64,000 nt of DNA from Luscinia megarhynchos. Its lineage: Eukaryota > Chordata > Aves > Passeriformes > Turdidae. This document shows, one piece after another, positions 26,740 through 38,300 of the stretch (positions are counted from its first letter, which is position 1; every line of letters begins with the position of its first letter). The stretch spans positions 1 to 64,000 of the forward strand of contig JAPFBE010000078.1 in assembly GCA_034336665.1 (NCBI GenBank), in the 5' to 3' direction. The notes below the pieces were generated by a model, which worked only from the letters and a program-made list of their open reading frames with translations, did not search any database and was not told where the DNA came from. A program made the translations under genes and the position numbers.

Positions 26740-28825
26740 AAGGCGTCGCTGCCAAATAGTGATCCAGGGCCCAGCCCTGGGGCGCGGCCTTGCCAAATAG
26801 TGACCCCGCCTTGCCAAATAGTGACCCCGCCTTGCCAAATAGTGACCCCGCCTTGCCAAATAGTGACCCCGGGTTGCCAAATAGTGACCCCGGGTTGCCA
26901 AATAGTGACCCCGCCTTGCCAAATAGTGACCCCGCCTTGCCAAATAGTGACCCCGCCTTGCCAAATAGTGACCCCCGGGTTGCCAAATAGTGACCCCGCC
27001 TTGCCAAATAGTGACCCCGGGTTGCCAAATAGTGACCCCGCCTTGCCAAATAGTGAGCCACATCCCCTCCCCATATTCGACCAGAGTCCCTGCCAAATAG
27101 TGAGCTATAAAAAATCCCCATAGGGACCCCCTGCCAAATAGTGAGCCATTGGTTCTGCCCATAGGGACCCCCCCTGCCACATAGTGAGCCATTGAGAACC
27201 CCCATAGGAACCTCCTTGCCAAATAATGAGCCGCGCCCCTCCCCATATTCGACCGGAGTCCCTGCCAAATAGTGAGCCATTGATTCTGCCCATAGGGACC
27301 CCACCCCGCCACATAGTGAGCCATTGAGAATCCCCATAGACCCCCCACCCTGCCAAATAGTGAGCCAAGACCCCTCCCCATATTGGACAGGACCCCCCTG
27401 CCAAATAGTGAGCCATTAAGAACCCCTATAGACCCCCCTGCCAAATTCTGAGCCACACCCCCTCCCCCAAATGGGATCGGACCATCTGCCAAATAGTGAG
27501 CCACAGAAAAACCCCATTGGGACCCCCCCTGCCAAATTCTGAGCCACGCCCCCTCCCCATATTGGACAGGACCCCCTGCCAAATAGTGAGCTATAGAAAA
27601 TCCCCATAGGGACCCCCACCCTGCCAAATTGTGAGCCACTGAGAATCCCCATAGACCCCCACCCTGCCAAATAGTGAGCCGAGCCCCCTCCCCCATATTG
27701 GACAGGACCCCCTGCCAAATAGTGAGCCATTGATTCTGCCCATAGGGACCCCCCGCTGCCACATTGTGAGCCACGCCCCTCCCCCAAATGGGACCCGGAC
27801 CCCCTGCCAAATTGTCAGCTATGGGAAAACCCCATTGGGACCCCCCCTGCCAAATTGTGAGCCACTGAGAGCTCCCATAGACCCCCCCTGCCAAATAGTG
27901 AGCCAAGACCCCTCCCAAATTGGACCGGACCCCCCTGCCACATTGTGAGCCACAGAAAAACCCCATTGGGACCCCCCCTGCCAAATTCTGAGCCACACCC
28001 CCTCCCCAAATGGGATCGGACCCCCCTGCCAAATAGTGAGCCACGGAAAAAACCCCATAGACCGCTCCCTGCCAAATAGTGAGCCGAGACCCCTCCCCCA
28101 AATGGGATCGGACCCCCCTGCCAAATAGTGAGCCATAGGAAAGCCCGCATAGGAACCTCCTTGCCAAATAGTGAGCCGCGCCCCCTCCCCATATAGAGCC
28201 GGACACCCCTGCCAAATAGTGAGCCATTGATTCTGCCCATAGGGACCCCCCTGCCAAATAGTGAGCCATTGAAAACCCCCACAGACCCCCCACCCTGCCA
28301 AATAATGAGCTGAGCCCCTCCCCCATATTCGACCAGAATCCCCTGCCAAATAGAGAGCCATGGGAAAACCCCCTAGAGACCCCCCTGCCAAATTATGAAC
28401 CACACCCCCCTGCCAAATAGTGAGCCATTGAGAACTCCCCATAGACCCCCACCCTGCCAAATTCTGAGCCAAGACCCCTCCCCCAAATGGGATCGGACCC
28501 CCTGCCAAATAGTGAGCTATAGAAAATCCCCTTTGGGACCCTCCCTGCCAAATTCTGAGCCAAGCCCCCTCCCCATATTGGACAGGACCCCCCTGCCAAA
28601 TAGTGAGCCATGGAAAAGCCCCATAGACCGCTCCCTGCCAAATAGTGAGCCGAGACCCCTCCCCCAAATGGGGACCGGACCCCCCTGCCAAATAGTGAGC
28701 CATTGGTTCAGCCCATAGACCCCGCCCTGCCAAATAATGAGCCAGGCACCCCTGCCACATAGTGAGCCATGGGATCGCCCCATAGAGACCCCCCCTGCCA
28801 AATAGTGATCCATTGGTTCATTTCC
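26740..28825 (+). repeat. Intergenic TGCCAAATAGTG array
   Basis: The first 0.3 kb consists of about 19-bp units of TTGCCAAATAGTGACCCCG. Further right the spacing lengthens, with GCCAAATAGTGAGCC alternating with CCCCATAGGGACCCCC and CCCATATTGGACAGGACC segments. The long minus-strand frames rich in HYLAG or LFGRG come from the repeat. It does not resemble a CRISPR array: there are no constant-length unique spacers. Confidence 0.92.
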
Positions 28826-28975
28826 ACCCCCCCCAGGGGGTTGTACTGGTTTGTACTGGTTTGTACTGGTCTGTACTGGTCTGTACTGGGAAAGGGCTGA
28901 ATCGCGATCCCGGGTGGGGCCCGGGGGGTGTGGCCTGTGCCGGCCCCGCCCCTTCCCCCCGCGCCGCCGTCACTG
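28826..28975 (+). other. GC-rich island, possible TGM1 promoter or non-coding exon
   Basis: After a few TACTGG units, 28900-28975 is a unique GC-rich patch with GATCCCGGGTGGGGCC, GGTGTGGCC and CCCCGCCCC (GC box). It is one of the few non-repeat patches between RABGGTA and TGM1. The role is a guess from position and composition. Confidence 0.3.
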
Positions 28976-31240
28976 GGAGCGACTGGGAGCGACTGGGAGC
29001 GACTGGGGGAGGTACTGGGAGCGCTGGGGGGGAACTGGGAGCACTGGGGGGGACTGGGAGGGGGAACTGGGAGCGCTGGGGGGATTGGGAGGGGAACTGG
29101 GGGGCGCTGGGAAGGGGTTTCTGGGCAAACTGGGAACACTGGGAGCACTGGGAGGGGGGTTACTGGGCAAACTGGGAGTTACTGGGAGAACTGGGAGGAC
29201 TAGGAGGGGTTTACTGGGTAAACTGGAAGGACTGGAGGGTGACTGGGAGGGTGAACTGGGAGCACTGGGAGGGGGGTTCCTGGGCAAACTAGGGGAACAC
29301 TGGGAGCACTGGGAGGGGAAACTGGGGGAACTGGGGGGACTGGGGGGACTGGGAGGGGGAATTGGGAGCACTGGGAGCACTGGGAGGGGTTTACTGGGTA
29401 AACTGGGAGGACTGGGAAGGGGTTAATGGGCAAACTGGGAGGACTGGGACGACTGGACGGTGACTGGGAGGGTGAACTGGGGAGCACTGGGAGGGGAAAA
29501 CTGGGGGAACTGGGGGGACTGGGAGCACTGGGAGGGGGGTTCTGGGCAAACTGGGAACACTGGGAGCACTGGGAGGGGAGTGGGGAACTGGGAGGGAACT
29601 GGGGAGCACTGGGAGGGGGAACTGGGGCAAACTGGGAGCACTGGGAGGGGAAACTGGGGAACTGGGGGGAACTGGGGGGACTGGGGAGCACTGGGGAGGG
29701 GGGGAACTGGGCAAACTGGGAGCACTGGGAGGGGAAACTGGGGAACTGGGGGGAACTGGGGGGACTGGGAGGGGGAATTGGGAGCACTGGGAGCACTGGG
29801 AGGGGTTTACTGGGTAAACTGGGAGGACTGGGAAGGGGTTACTGGGCAAACTGGGAGGACTGGGACGACTGGGACGGTGACTGGGAGGGGTGAACTGGGA
29901 GCACTGGGAGGGGAAACTGGGGAACTGGGGGGAACTGGGGGGGACTGGGAGGGGGAATTGGGAGCACTGGGAGCACTGGGAGTGGGTTACTGGGCAAACT
30001 GGGAGTTACTGGGAGCACTGGGAGGGGTCACTGGGGCTGCCGGAAGTGCCCCGGGGAGGGAACTGGGAATACTGGGAGCACTGGGAGGGGAACTGGGAGC
30101 ACTGGGAGGGGTTACTGGGCAAACTGGGAATACTGGGAGCACTGGGAGGGGTCACTGGTTCATACTGGGAGCTGGGAGGGGTCACTGGTTCATACTGGGA
30201 ACACTGGGAGGCGTCACTGGGAGCTCGGGGCGGTTACTGGGAGCGCTGGGAGGGGAACTGGGCGAACTGGGAGAACTGGTCTGGCGGGGGAGGAGCTGCT
30301 GGGACAGGCCCGGCCCGGGGAACTGGGAGGGACTGGGTTAAACTGGGAGGGACTGGGAGGGACTGGGAGGGACTGGGGGGACTGGGAGCAGTCACTGGTC
30401 CATACTGGGAGCACTGGGAGCCGCTACTGGTCCATACTGGGAGCTCTGGGGGGTTACTGGGTTGAACTGGGGGGTTACTGGTTCATACTGGGAGCACTGG
30501 GAGCCGGTTACTGGTCGATACTGGGAGGGAATTGGTTCATACTGGGAGGCACTGGGCCATACTGGGAGCACTGGGAGCCATTACTGGTTCATACTGGGAG
30601 GAAACTGGGGTATACTGGTTCGTACTGGGAGCCAGGGAGGGGTTACTGGTCCATACTGGGACGGACTGGTCCATACTGGGAGCACTGGGAGCAGTCACTG
30701 GTTCATACTGGGAGTTACTGGTTCATACTGGGAGCGGTTTCTGGGATATACTGGCTAGGTTACTGGTTCATACTGGGAGCACTGGGAGAGGATACTGGTC
30801 TATACTGGGAGCACTGGGGGTTACTGGGTTGAACTGGGGGGTTACTGGTTCATACTGGGAGCACTGGGGGGTTACTGGTCTATACTGGGAGCACTGGGAG
30901 CCGCTTACTGGTCCATACTGGGAGTTACTGGTTTATACTGGGAAGGACTGGTCTATACTGGGATATACTGGGGTGTTACTGGTTCATACTGGGAGCACTG
31001 GGAGGGCTTACTGGTTCATACTGGGAGGGACTGGGCCATACTGGGTTATACTGGGGTGTTACTGGTTCATACTGGGAGCACTGGGAGAGAGTTTGGGCCA
31101 TACTGGGAGCGGTTACTGGGATGTACTGGAGGTTACTGGTTCATACTGGGAGCACTGGGAGGGGTTACTGGTCTATACTGGGAGGGAACTGGGATATACT
31201 GGGAGAGACTGGTCCATACTGGGAGCACTGGGGGGTTAGT
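28976..31240 (+). repeat. Intergenic ACTGGGAGCACTGGGAGG array
   Basis: ACTGGGAG decamers with many GCACTGGGAG and GGGGGAACTGGG variants. From 30140 they alternate with TTACTGGTTCATACTGGGAG. Two small unique patches exist near 30030-30060 (with CCGGAAGTG, an ETS-like site) and 30285-30325. Confidence 0.92.
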
Positions 31241-32118
31241 GGGATATACCGGTCCATACTGGTTTATACTGGTTTATACTGGTTTATACTGGTTTATACT
31301 GGTCCATACCAGTCCATACTGGTCCATACTGGTTTATACTGGTCCATACCGGTCCATACCAGTCTGTACTGGTCCATACTGGTCCGCACTGGTTTATACT
31401 GGTCGATACTGGTTTATACCAGTCCATACTGGTTTATACCGGTCCATACCAGTCCATACTGGTCCATACTGGTCCATACTGGTCCATACCGGTCCATACT
31501 GGTCCATACTGGTCCATACTGGTCCATACCGGTCCGTACTGGTCCATACTGGTTTATACTGGTCCATACTGGTCCATACTGGTCCATACTGGTCCATACT
31601 GGTTTATACTGGTCCATACTGGTCCATACTGGTCCATACTGGTCCATACTGGTTTATACTGGTCCATAGCGGTTTATACTGGTCCATACTGGTCCATACT
31701 GGTTTATACTGGTTTATACTGGTCCATACTGGTCCATACTGGTACGTACTGGTTTTTACTGGTTTATACTGGTCCCTACTGGTCCATACTGGTTTATACT
31801 GGTTTATACTGGTCCATACTGGTCCATACTGGTCCATACCAGTCCATACTGGTCCATACCGGTCCATACCAGTCCATACTGGTCCATACTGGTTTATACC
31901 AGTCCGTACCAGTCCGTACTGGTTTATACTGGGCCGTACTGGTTTATACCAGTCCATACCGGTCCATACCGCTCCATACCAGTCCGTACCAGTCCGTACT
32001 GGTCCATACTGGTACGTACTGGTTTATACCAGTCCGTACCAGTCCGTACTGGTCCATACCGGTCCGTACTGGTCCATACTGGTCCATACTGGTCCATACT
32101 GGTCCGTACTGGTTCCAG
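31241..32118 (+). repeat. TACTGGTCCA decamer array up to TGM1 coding exon 1
   Basis: TACTGGTCCA, TACTGGTTTA and TACCAGTCCA units. The last unit (TACTGGTTCCAG) supplies the apparent acceptor before the TGM1 start codon. Confidence 0.93.
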
Positions 32119-32119
32119 C

Positions 32120-32339
32120 ATGGATCCCCGCTCCGACCGCGGCCGCTTCGCCTCCGTCCGCCTGCAGGGGGCGCCGCCGGGCCCCGCCCCCTCGGGCCCC
32201 GCCCCCCGCGCGCTCTGGCGCCGCCTGGCGGCCAAGTGCGGCTGCTGCGGGCGCTGCGGGAGCCGCGCGCGGGGCCGCGACTGGGAGCCCCTGCCCGGGG
32301 AGGCGCCGGGCCGCAGAGCGCCGCAGCCGCTGCGCCCAG
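32120..32339 (+). CDS. TGM1: TGM1 first coding exon (membrane-anchor region)
   Basis: ATG at 32120 just after an acceptor-like TTCCAG, 73 codons plus one base, donor GTGCGG. It reads [10 protein letters not shown], then a Pro/Ala-rich stretch, then [20 protein letters not shown]. The start parallels human MMDGPRSDVGRW, and the clustered cysteines followed by DW parallel the human CCGCCSC membrane anchor. A non-coding first exon, as in human, would lie upstream and was not identified. The exon is extremely GC-rich compared with both flanks. Confidence 0.85.
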
Positions 32340-35300
32340 GTGCGGAGAGGGGGATTCGGGGGTTTGGGGGGAATTTGGGGGGTTTGGGATTTTTGGGGAT
32401 TTTTTGGGGGTTTTTTGGGGGATTTTTTGGGAATTTTTTGGGGATTTTTGGGGGGGTTTTTTGGGGATTTTTGGAGATTTTTTGGGGATTTTGTATTATT
32501 TTTTCACTATTTTTTGGGGATTTTTTGGGGATTTTTTGGCGAATTTATTATGATTTTTTCACTATTTTTTAAGGATTATTTGAGGATTTTTGGGGGGCTT
32601 TTTGGGGATTTTTATGGGATTGTTTGGGAATTTTTTGGGGTCTTTTATGGGATTTTTTGGGGATTGTTTGGGAATTTTTTGGGGTCTTTTATGGGATTTT
32701 TTGGGGATTTTTGGAAGATTTTTTGGGGATTTTTTTGGGATTTTTTGGGGGATTTTTGGGATTTTTTTGGGATTTTTAACGGATTTTTTTGGAGGATTTT
32801 TTGGGATTTTTCGGGATTTTTAATGATTTTTTGGGGATTTTTGGGGGATTTTTTTCGGGAGTTCTTTGGGTTTTTTGGGGATTTTTGGGGATTATTTGGG
32901 GAATTTTTGGGAGTTCTTTGAGAATTTTTAAGGATTTTTTTGAGGATTTTTGGGGATTTTTTGGGGATTTTGGGGAGATTTTTTGGGATTTTTTGGGATT
33001 TTTTTCGGAATTTTTTATGATTTTTTTGGGATTTCTTAAGGATTTTTTTGGGATTTTTGCACTAATTTTTATAGATTTTTTTTGGATTTTTTGGGGATTT
33101 TTTGGGGATTTTTGGAGATTTTTGCACTAATTTTTAAGGAATTTTGGGGATTTTTTGGGGATTTTTCGGGATTTTTTTGGGATATTTAAGGATTTTTGGG
33201 GGATTTTTTCGGGATTTTTTGGGGGATTTTTATGGGATTTTTTGGGGGATTTTTTGGGGATTTTTATGGGATTTTTTGGGGATTTTTTGGGGATTTTTGG
33301 GGATTTTTTTGGGGCTTTTTGGGGATTTTTTTTGGAATTTTTTGGAATTTTTTTGGGAATTTTTAAGGATTTTTTGGGAATCTTTTAGGGACTTTTTGGG
33401 GAATTTTTTGGGAATTTTTAATGATTTTTTGACTATTTTTCAAGGATTTTTTGGGGATTTTTTTGGGAGATTTTTTGGGGATTTTTTGGGGATTTTTTGG
33501 GGATTTTTGTGGGATATTGGGGGATTTTTTGGGGGTTTTTTGGGGATTGTTTCGAACTTTTTTCGGGAATTTTTGGGGATTTTTGGGGGATTTTGGGGGG
33601 ATTTTTGGGGGATTTTTTTGGGATTTTTTTGGAGATTTTTTGGGATTTTTTGGGGATTTTTTGGGGATTTTTTTGGGAATTTCTTATGATTTTTTCACTA
33701 TTTTTTAAGGATTGTTTGAGGATTTTTGGGGGATTTTTTGGGGATTTTTGGGGGATTTTTGGGGAATTTTTTATGACTTTTTCACTATTTTTAAGGATTT
33801 TTTGGGGATTTTTTGGGGATTTCTTAAGGATTATTTTGGGATTTTTGGGGGGATTTTTTGGGGATTTTTTGTGGATTTTTTGAGGAATTTTTGGGGATTC
33901 TTTGGGGATTTTTTCGGGATTGTTTGGGAATTTTTGGGGGGTTTTTTGGGGATTTTTTGGGGATTTTTTGGGAGATTTTTTATGATTTTTTCACTATTTT
34001 TAAAGGATTTTTTGGGGATTGTTTGGGGATTTTTTTGGGATTTTTTTGGGGATTTTGATGGGATTTTTGGGGGATTTTTAAGGATTTTTTTGGGGATTTT
34101 TTGGGATTTTCTTGAGACTTTTTTGGGTTTCTTTGGGGATTTTTTGAGGATTTTTTTGGGATTTTTGGGGATTCTTTTGGGATTTTTTGGGGGGTTTTTT
34201 GGGGATTTTTTGGGGATTTTTGGGAGATTTTTTATGATTTTTTCACTATTTTTAAAGGATTTTTTGGGGATTCGTTGGGGATTTTTTGGGGATTTTTTTG
34301 GGGATTTTGATGGGATTTTTGGGGGATTTTTAAGGATTTTTTGGGGGATTTTTTGGGATTTTCTTGAGATTTTTGGGGGTTTTTGGGGATTTTTGAGGAT
34401 TTTTGGGATTTTTGGGAGATTTTTTGATGATTTTTTCACTATTTTTAAAGTATTTTTGGGGGATTTTTCGACAGTTTATTGGGAATTTTTTGGTGATTTT
34501 GGGGGATTTTTGGGGATTTTGGGGGAGTTTTTTAATGATTTTTTTCACTATTTTTTAAATGATTTTTTGGGGATTTTTTGGGGATTTTTTGGGGGATTTT
34601 TGAGGATTTTTTGGGGGAATTTTTTTATGATTTTTTCACTATTTTTTAAGGATTTTTTGGGGATTTTTTCGGGATTGTTTGGGAATTTTTGGGGGGTTTT
34701 TTGGGGATTTTTTGGGGATTTTTTGAGATTGTTTGGGGATTTTTTGGGGATTTTTTGGTTTTTGGGGGGATTTTTGGGGATTTTTTGGGGGAATTTTTGG
34801 GGGGTTTTTTGGGGATTTTTGGGATTTTTTGGGGGATTTTTTGGGATTTATTGGGAATTTTTAATGATTTTTTGGGGGTTTTTGGAGATTTTTTGGGGAT
34901 TTTTAGGCATATTTTTGGGATTTTTGGGGGATTTTTTTGGGGGAATTTTTTGGGGATTTTTGGGGATTTTTAGGGGGATTTTTTTGGGGATTTTTAAAGG
35001 ATTTTTTGGAATTTTTTGGGGGATTTTGGGTGGATTTTTCAGCGAATTTTGGGGGAATATTTGGGGATTTTTTGGGGATTTTTGGGGAATATTGGGGATT
35101 TTTGGGGAAATTTTTTGGAATTTTTTCGGGGATTTTTGGGGTTTTTTCGGGGACTTTTTGGGGATTTTTTGGGAATTTTTAAGGATTTTTTTAGGGATTT
35201 TTTGGGGGCACTTTTTGGGGATTTTTTGTGGATTTTTTGGGATTTTTAAACGATTTTTTTGGAATTTTTTGGGGGATTTTGGGGGATTTTTTGGGGAATA

Positions 35301-38300
35301 TTTGGGGGATTCTTTGGGGATTTTTGGGGATTCTTTGGGGATTGTTTTGGGGGATTTTTTTGGATTTTTCGGGGACTTTTTGGCTAATTTTTTGGGGACT
35401 TTTAGCGATTTTTAAGAGGGATTTTTCGGCATATTTTGGGAATTTTTAACGACTTTTTGGGGGATTTTGGGGGGAAATTTTGGGGATTTTTTGGGGATTT
35501 TTTTCTGGGGATTTTTGGGGAAATTTTTAGGGATTTTTTCGGGGGATTTTGGGGGGCTTTTGGGTAATTTTTTTGGGGATGTTTAGCGATTTTTAGAGGA
35601 TTTTTTGGGGATTTTTGGGGATTTTTGAGAATTTTTTGGGAATTTTTAAGGATTTATTTAGGGGATTTTTTGGGGGGATTTTTGGGGGAATTTTTGGGGG
35701 ATTTTTTGGGGATTTTTGGGGATTTTTTGGGGGATTTTTAAAGGGATTTTTTGGAATTTTTTTGGGGATTTTTGGGGGGAATTTTTTGGGGGATTTTTTG
35801 GGGGATTTTGGGGAATATTTGGGGGATTTTTGGGGAATTTTTTTGGAATTTTTTCGGGGAATTTTTTAGGGATTTTTTTGGGAGTTTTTGAGGATTTTTG
35901 GGAATTTTTAAGGATTTTTTAGGGATTTTTTGGGGGGATTTTTTGGGGGATTTTTTTGTGGATTTTTGGGGGGTTTTAAAGGATTTTTTGGAATTTTTTG
36001 GGGGATTTTTGGGGAATAATTGGGGTGATTTTTGGGGGGAATTTTGGGGGAATATTTGGGGGTTTTTTTGGGATTTTTGGAACTTTTTCGGAGATTTTTT
36101 TGGGGGATTTTTGGGGGCGGTTTTGGGGAATATTTTGGGGAATATTTGGGGAATATTTGGGGGATTTTGGGGGGATTTTTGGGGGATTTTTTGGGGGATT
36201 TTTTGGGGGATTTTTTGGGGGATTTTTGGGGATTTTTGGGGATTTTTGGGTAATTTTTGGGGATTTTTTGGGGGATTTTTTGGGGGATTTTTTGAGGATT
36301 TTTGGGGATTCTTTGGGGATTCTTTTGGGGGATTTTTGGGGATTTTTGGGGACTTTTTGGGTAATTTTTTGGGGGCTTTTAGCGATTTTTAAAGGGATTT
36401 TTCAGGATTTTTTGGGAATTTTTAACGACTTTTTTGGGGATTTTGAGGGGATTTTTTGGGAATTTTTGGGGGGATTTTTTGGGGATTTTTTGGGAATTTT
36501 TTGGGATTTTTTGGGAATTTTTAAAGATTTTTTTGGGAGATTTTTTTGGGGATTTTTGGAAGATTTTTTGGGATTTTTGAGGATTTTTTGGGATTTCTTG
36601 GGTAATTTTTGGGATTTTTGGGGGATTTTGGGGGGGATTTTTGGGGATTTTTTGGGATTTTTAAAGGATTTTTGGGGATTTTTTGGGATTTTGGGGGATT
36701 TTTGGGGATTTTTGGGGAATAATTGGGGTCATTTTTTGGGGAATTTTGGGGGAATATTTGGGGATTTTTTGGGGATTTTTTTGGAACTTTTTCGGAGATT
36801 TTTTTGGGATTTTTTGGGGTAATTTCCCGGGATTTTTTGGGAGATTTTTTGGGGAAATTTCCCGGGATTTTGGGGGATTTCTTGCGGATTTTTTTGAGGA
36901 TTTTGGGAGGATTTTTGGAAGATTTTTTCGGGATTTTTTGGGGATTCTTTGGGGATTTTGGGGGATTTTTTGGGGGATTTTTTGGGGATTTTTTGGGCGA
37001 TTTTTGGGGACTTTTTGGGTAATTTTTTGGGGACTTTTAGCGATTTTTAAAGGGATTTTTTGGGAATTTTTGGGAATTTTTAAAGACTTTTTGGGGGCAT
37101 TTTGGGGGATTTTTGGGGAGATTTTTGGGTAATTTCTTATGGGATTTTTTTAGGGGATTTTTTGGGGATTTTTTGGCGATTTTGGGGAGATTTTTTGGGG
37201 GATTTTTGGGGGATTTTTTCGGGATTTTTGGGATTTTTTGGGGGATTTTGGGGGGATTTTTGGGGTTTTGGGGACTTTTGGATAATTTTTTTTGATTTTG
37301 GGGGTTTTTGGCTACTTTTTGGGGGAAGTTGTACGGATTTTTGGGATTTTTGGGTAATTTTTGGGGGATTTTTGGGGGATTTTTGGGGAGACTTTTGGGG
37401 GATTTTTTTGGGGGGATTTTGGGGAATATTTGGGGGATTTTTGGGTAATTTTTTTGGGATTTTGGGGGGTTTTATGGGAGATTTTGGGATTTTTAGGGGA
37501 TTTCTTAGCGAACTTTTCGAGGATTTTTTTGGAATTTTTAAGGATTTTTTAGGGCTTTTCTTGGGGCATTTTGGGGGGATTTTTTTGGGATGCAGGGTTT
37601 TTTAGGAGTAATTTTTGGGGGATTTTTGGGGGTTTTTTCCAGGATTTTTGGGATTTTTTGGGGGAAGTTGTCCGGGATTTTTTGGGATTTTTGAGAAATT
37701 TTAACGACTATTTTGGGATTTTGGGGGGATTTTTAGGAGATTTTTTGGGTAATTTCTTGGATTTTTTAGGGGATTTTTAGAGAATTTTTTGGGGGATTTT
37801 TGGGAGTTATATGGGGGGATGCACGGGGGGATTTTTAGGGGAATATTTGGGGATTTTTGGGTAATTTTTGGGGGGGATTTTTTGGGGAGTACACGGGGCG
37901 ACTTTTCAAGCCAGCCCTTCCAAGATGGCGGCCGCTAAGCCCGTCAACCGTCCGGCCCCACTATTGGCTCCAGTCAGGCCTCATGGCCGCATGATCGCAA
38001 CAGCTGCCCACCTGGGAGTTCATGGCGCTGGTGGTGCGGCGAGGCAGCTCCACCTGCGGCGCTGGCACACTGCGCGCGAGGGCTTAATGAAGCCAGTGCG
38101 TGGAGCTCACCCTGGGTGAGGGAAATTAGGAAATTTGGGGGAAATTTGGGAAATTTGGGGGATTTTAGGGGAAAAATGGGAAAAAATTACTGGGGGTTTT
38201 AGGGGAAAAAAAACAGTGGGGGATTTTTAAGGGAAAATTTAGGGATTGTGGGAAAAAATTTTCAGGGGGTTTTTGGGAGAAAAAACTTGGGAAAAAATTG

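Noticed and set aside
26740..27060. CRISPR-like array of about 19-bp repeats
   Set aside because: There are no unique, constant-length spacers, no cas genes and the setting is a vertebrate nuclear genome; it is a simple tandem repeat.
26740..27060. CArG (SRF) boxes in CCAAATAGTG
   Set aside because: The motif breaks the CC-W6-GG rule at two positions.
26647..28326. 559-codon minus-strand frame with LFGRG/HYLAG repeats
   Set aside because: Composition follows the GCCAAATAGTG array unit by unit, and overlapping frames give equally long products. No start context or conserved domain.
31056..32921. 621-codon plus-strand frame rich in VHTGPYW
   Set aside because: It is a reading of the TACTGGTCCA decamers that then runs through the TGM1 first coding exon in a different frame and into the next array.
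33712..35415. Long open frame of about 567 codons rich in Phe, Gly, Trp, Ile and Asp
   Set aside because: It is a direct translation of the GATTTTTTGGGG array; similar frames occur in other frames and arrays wherever stop triplets are rare by composition. No domain, no codon bias, and it lies inside a TGM1 intron.
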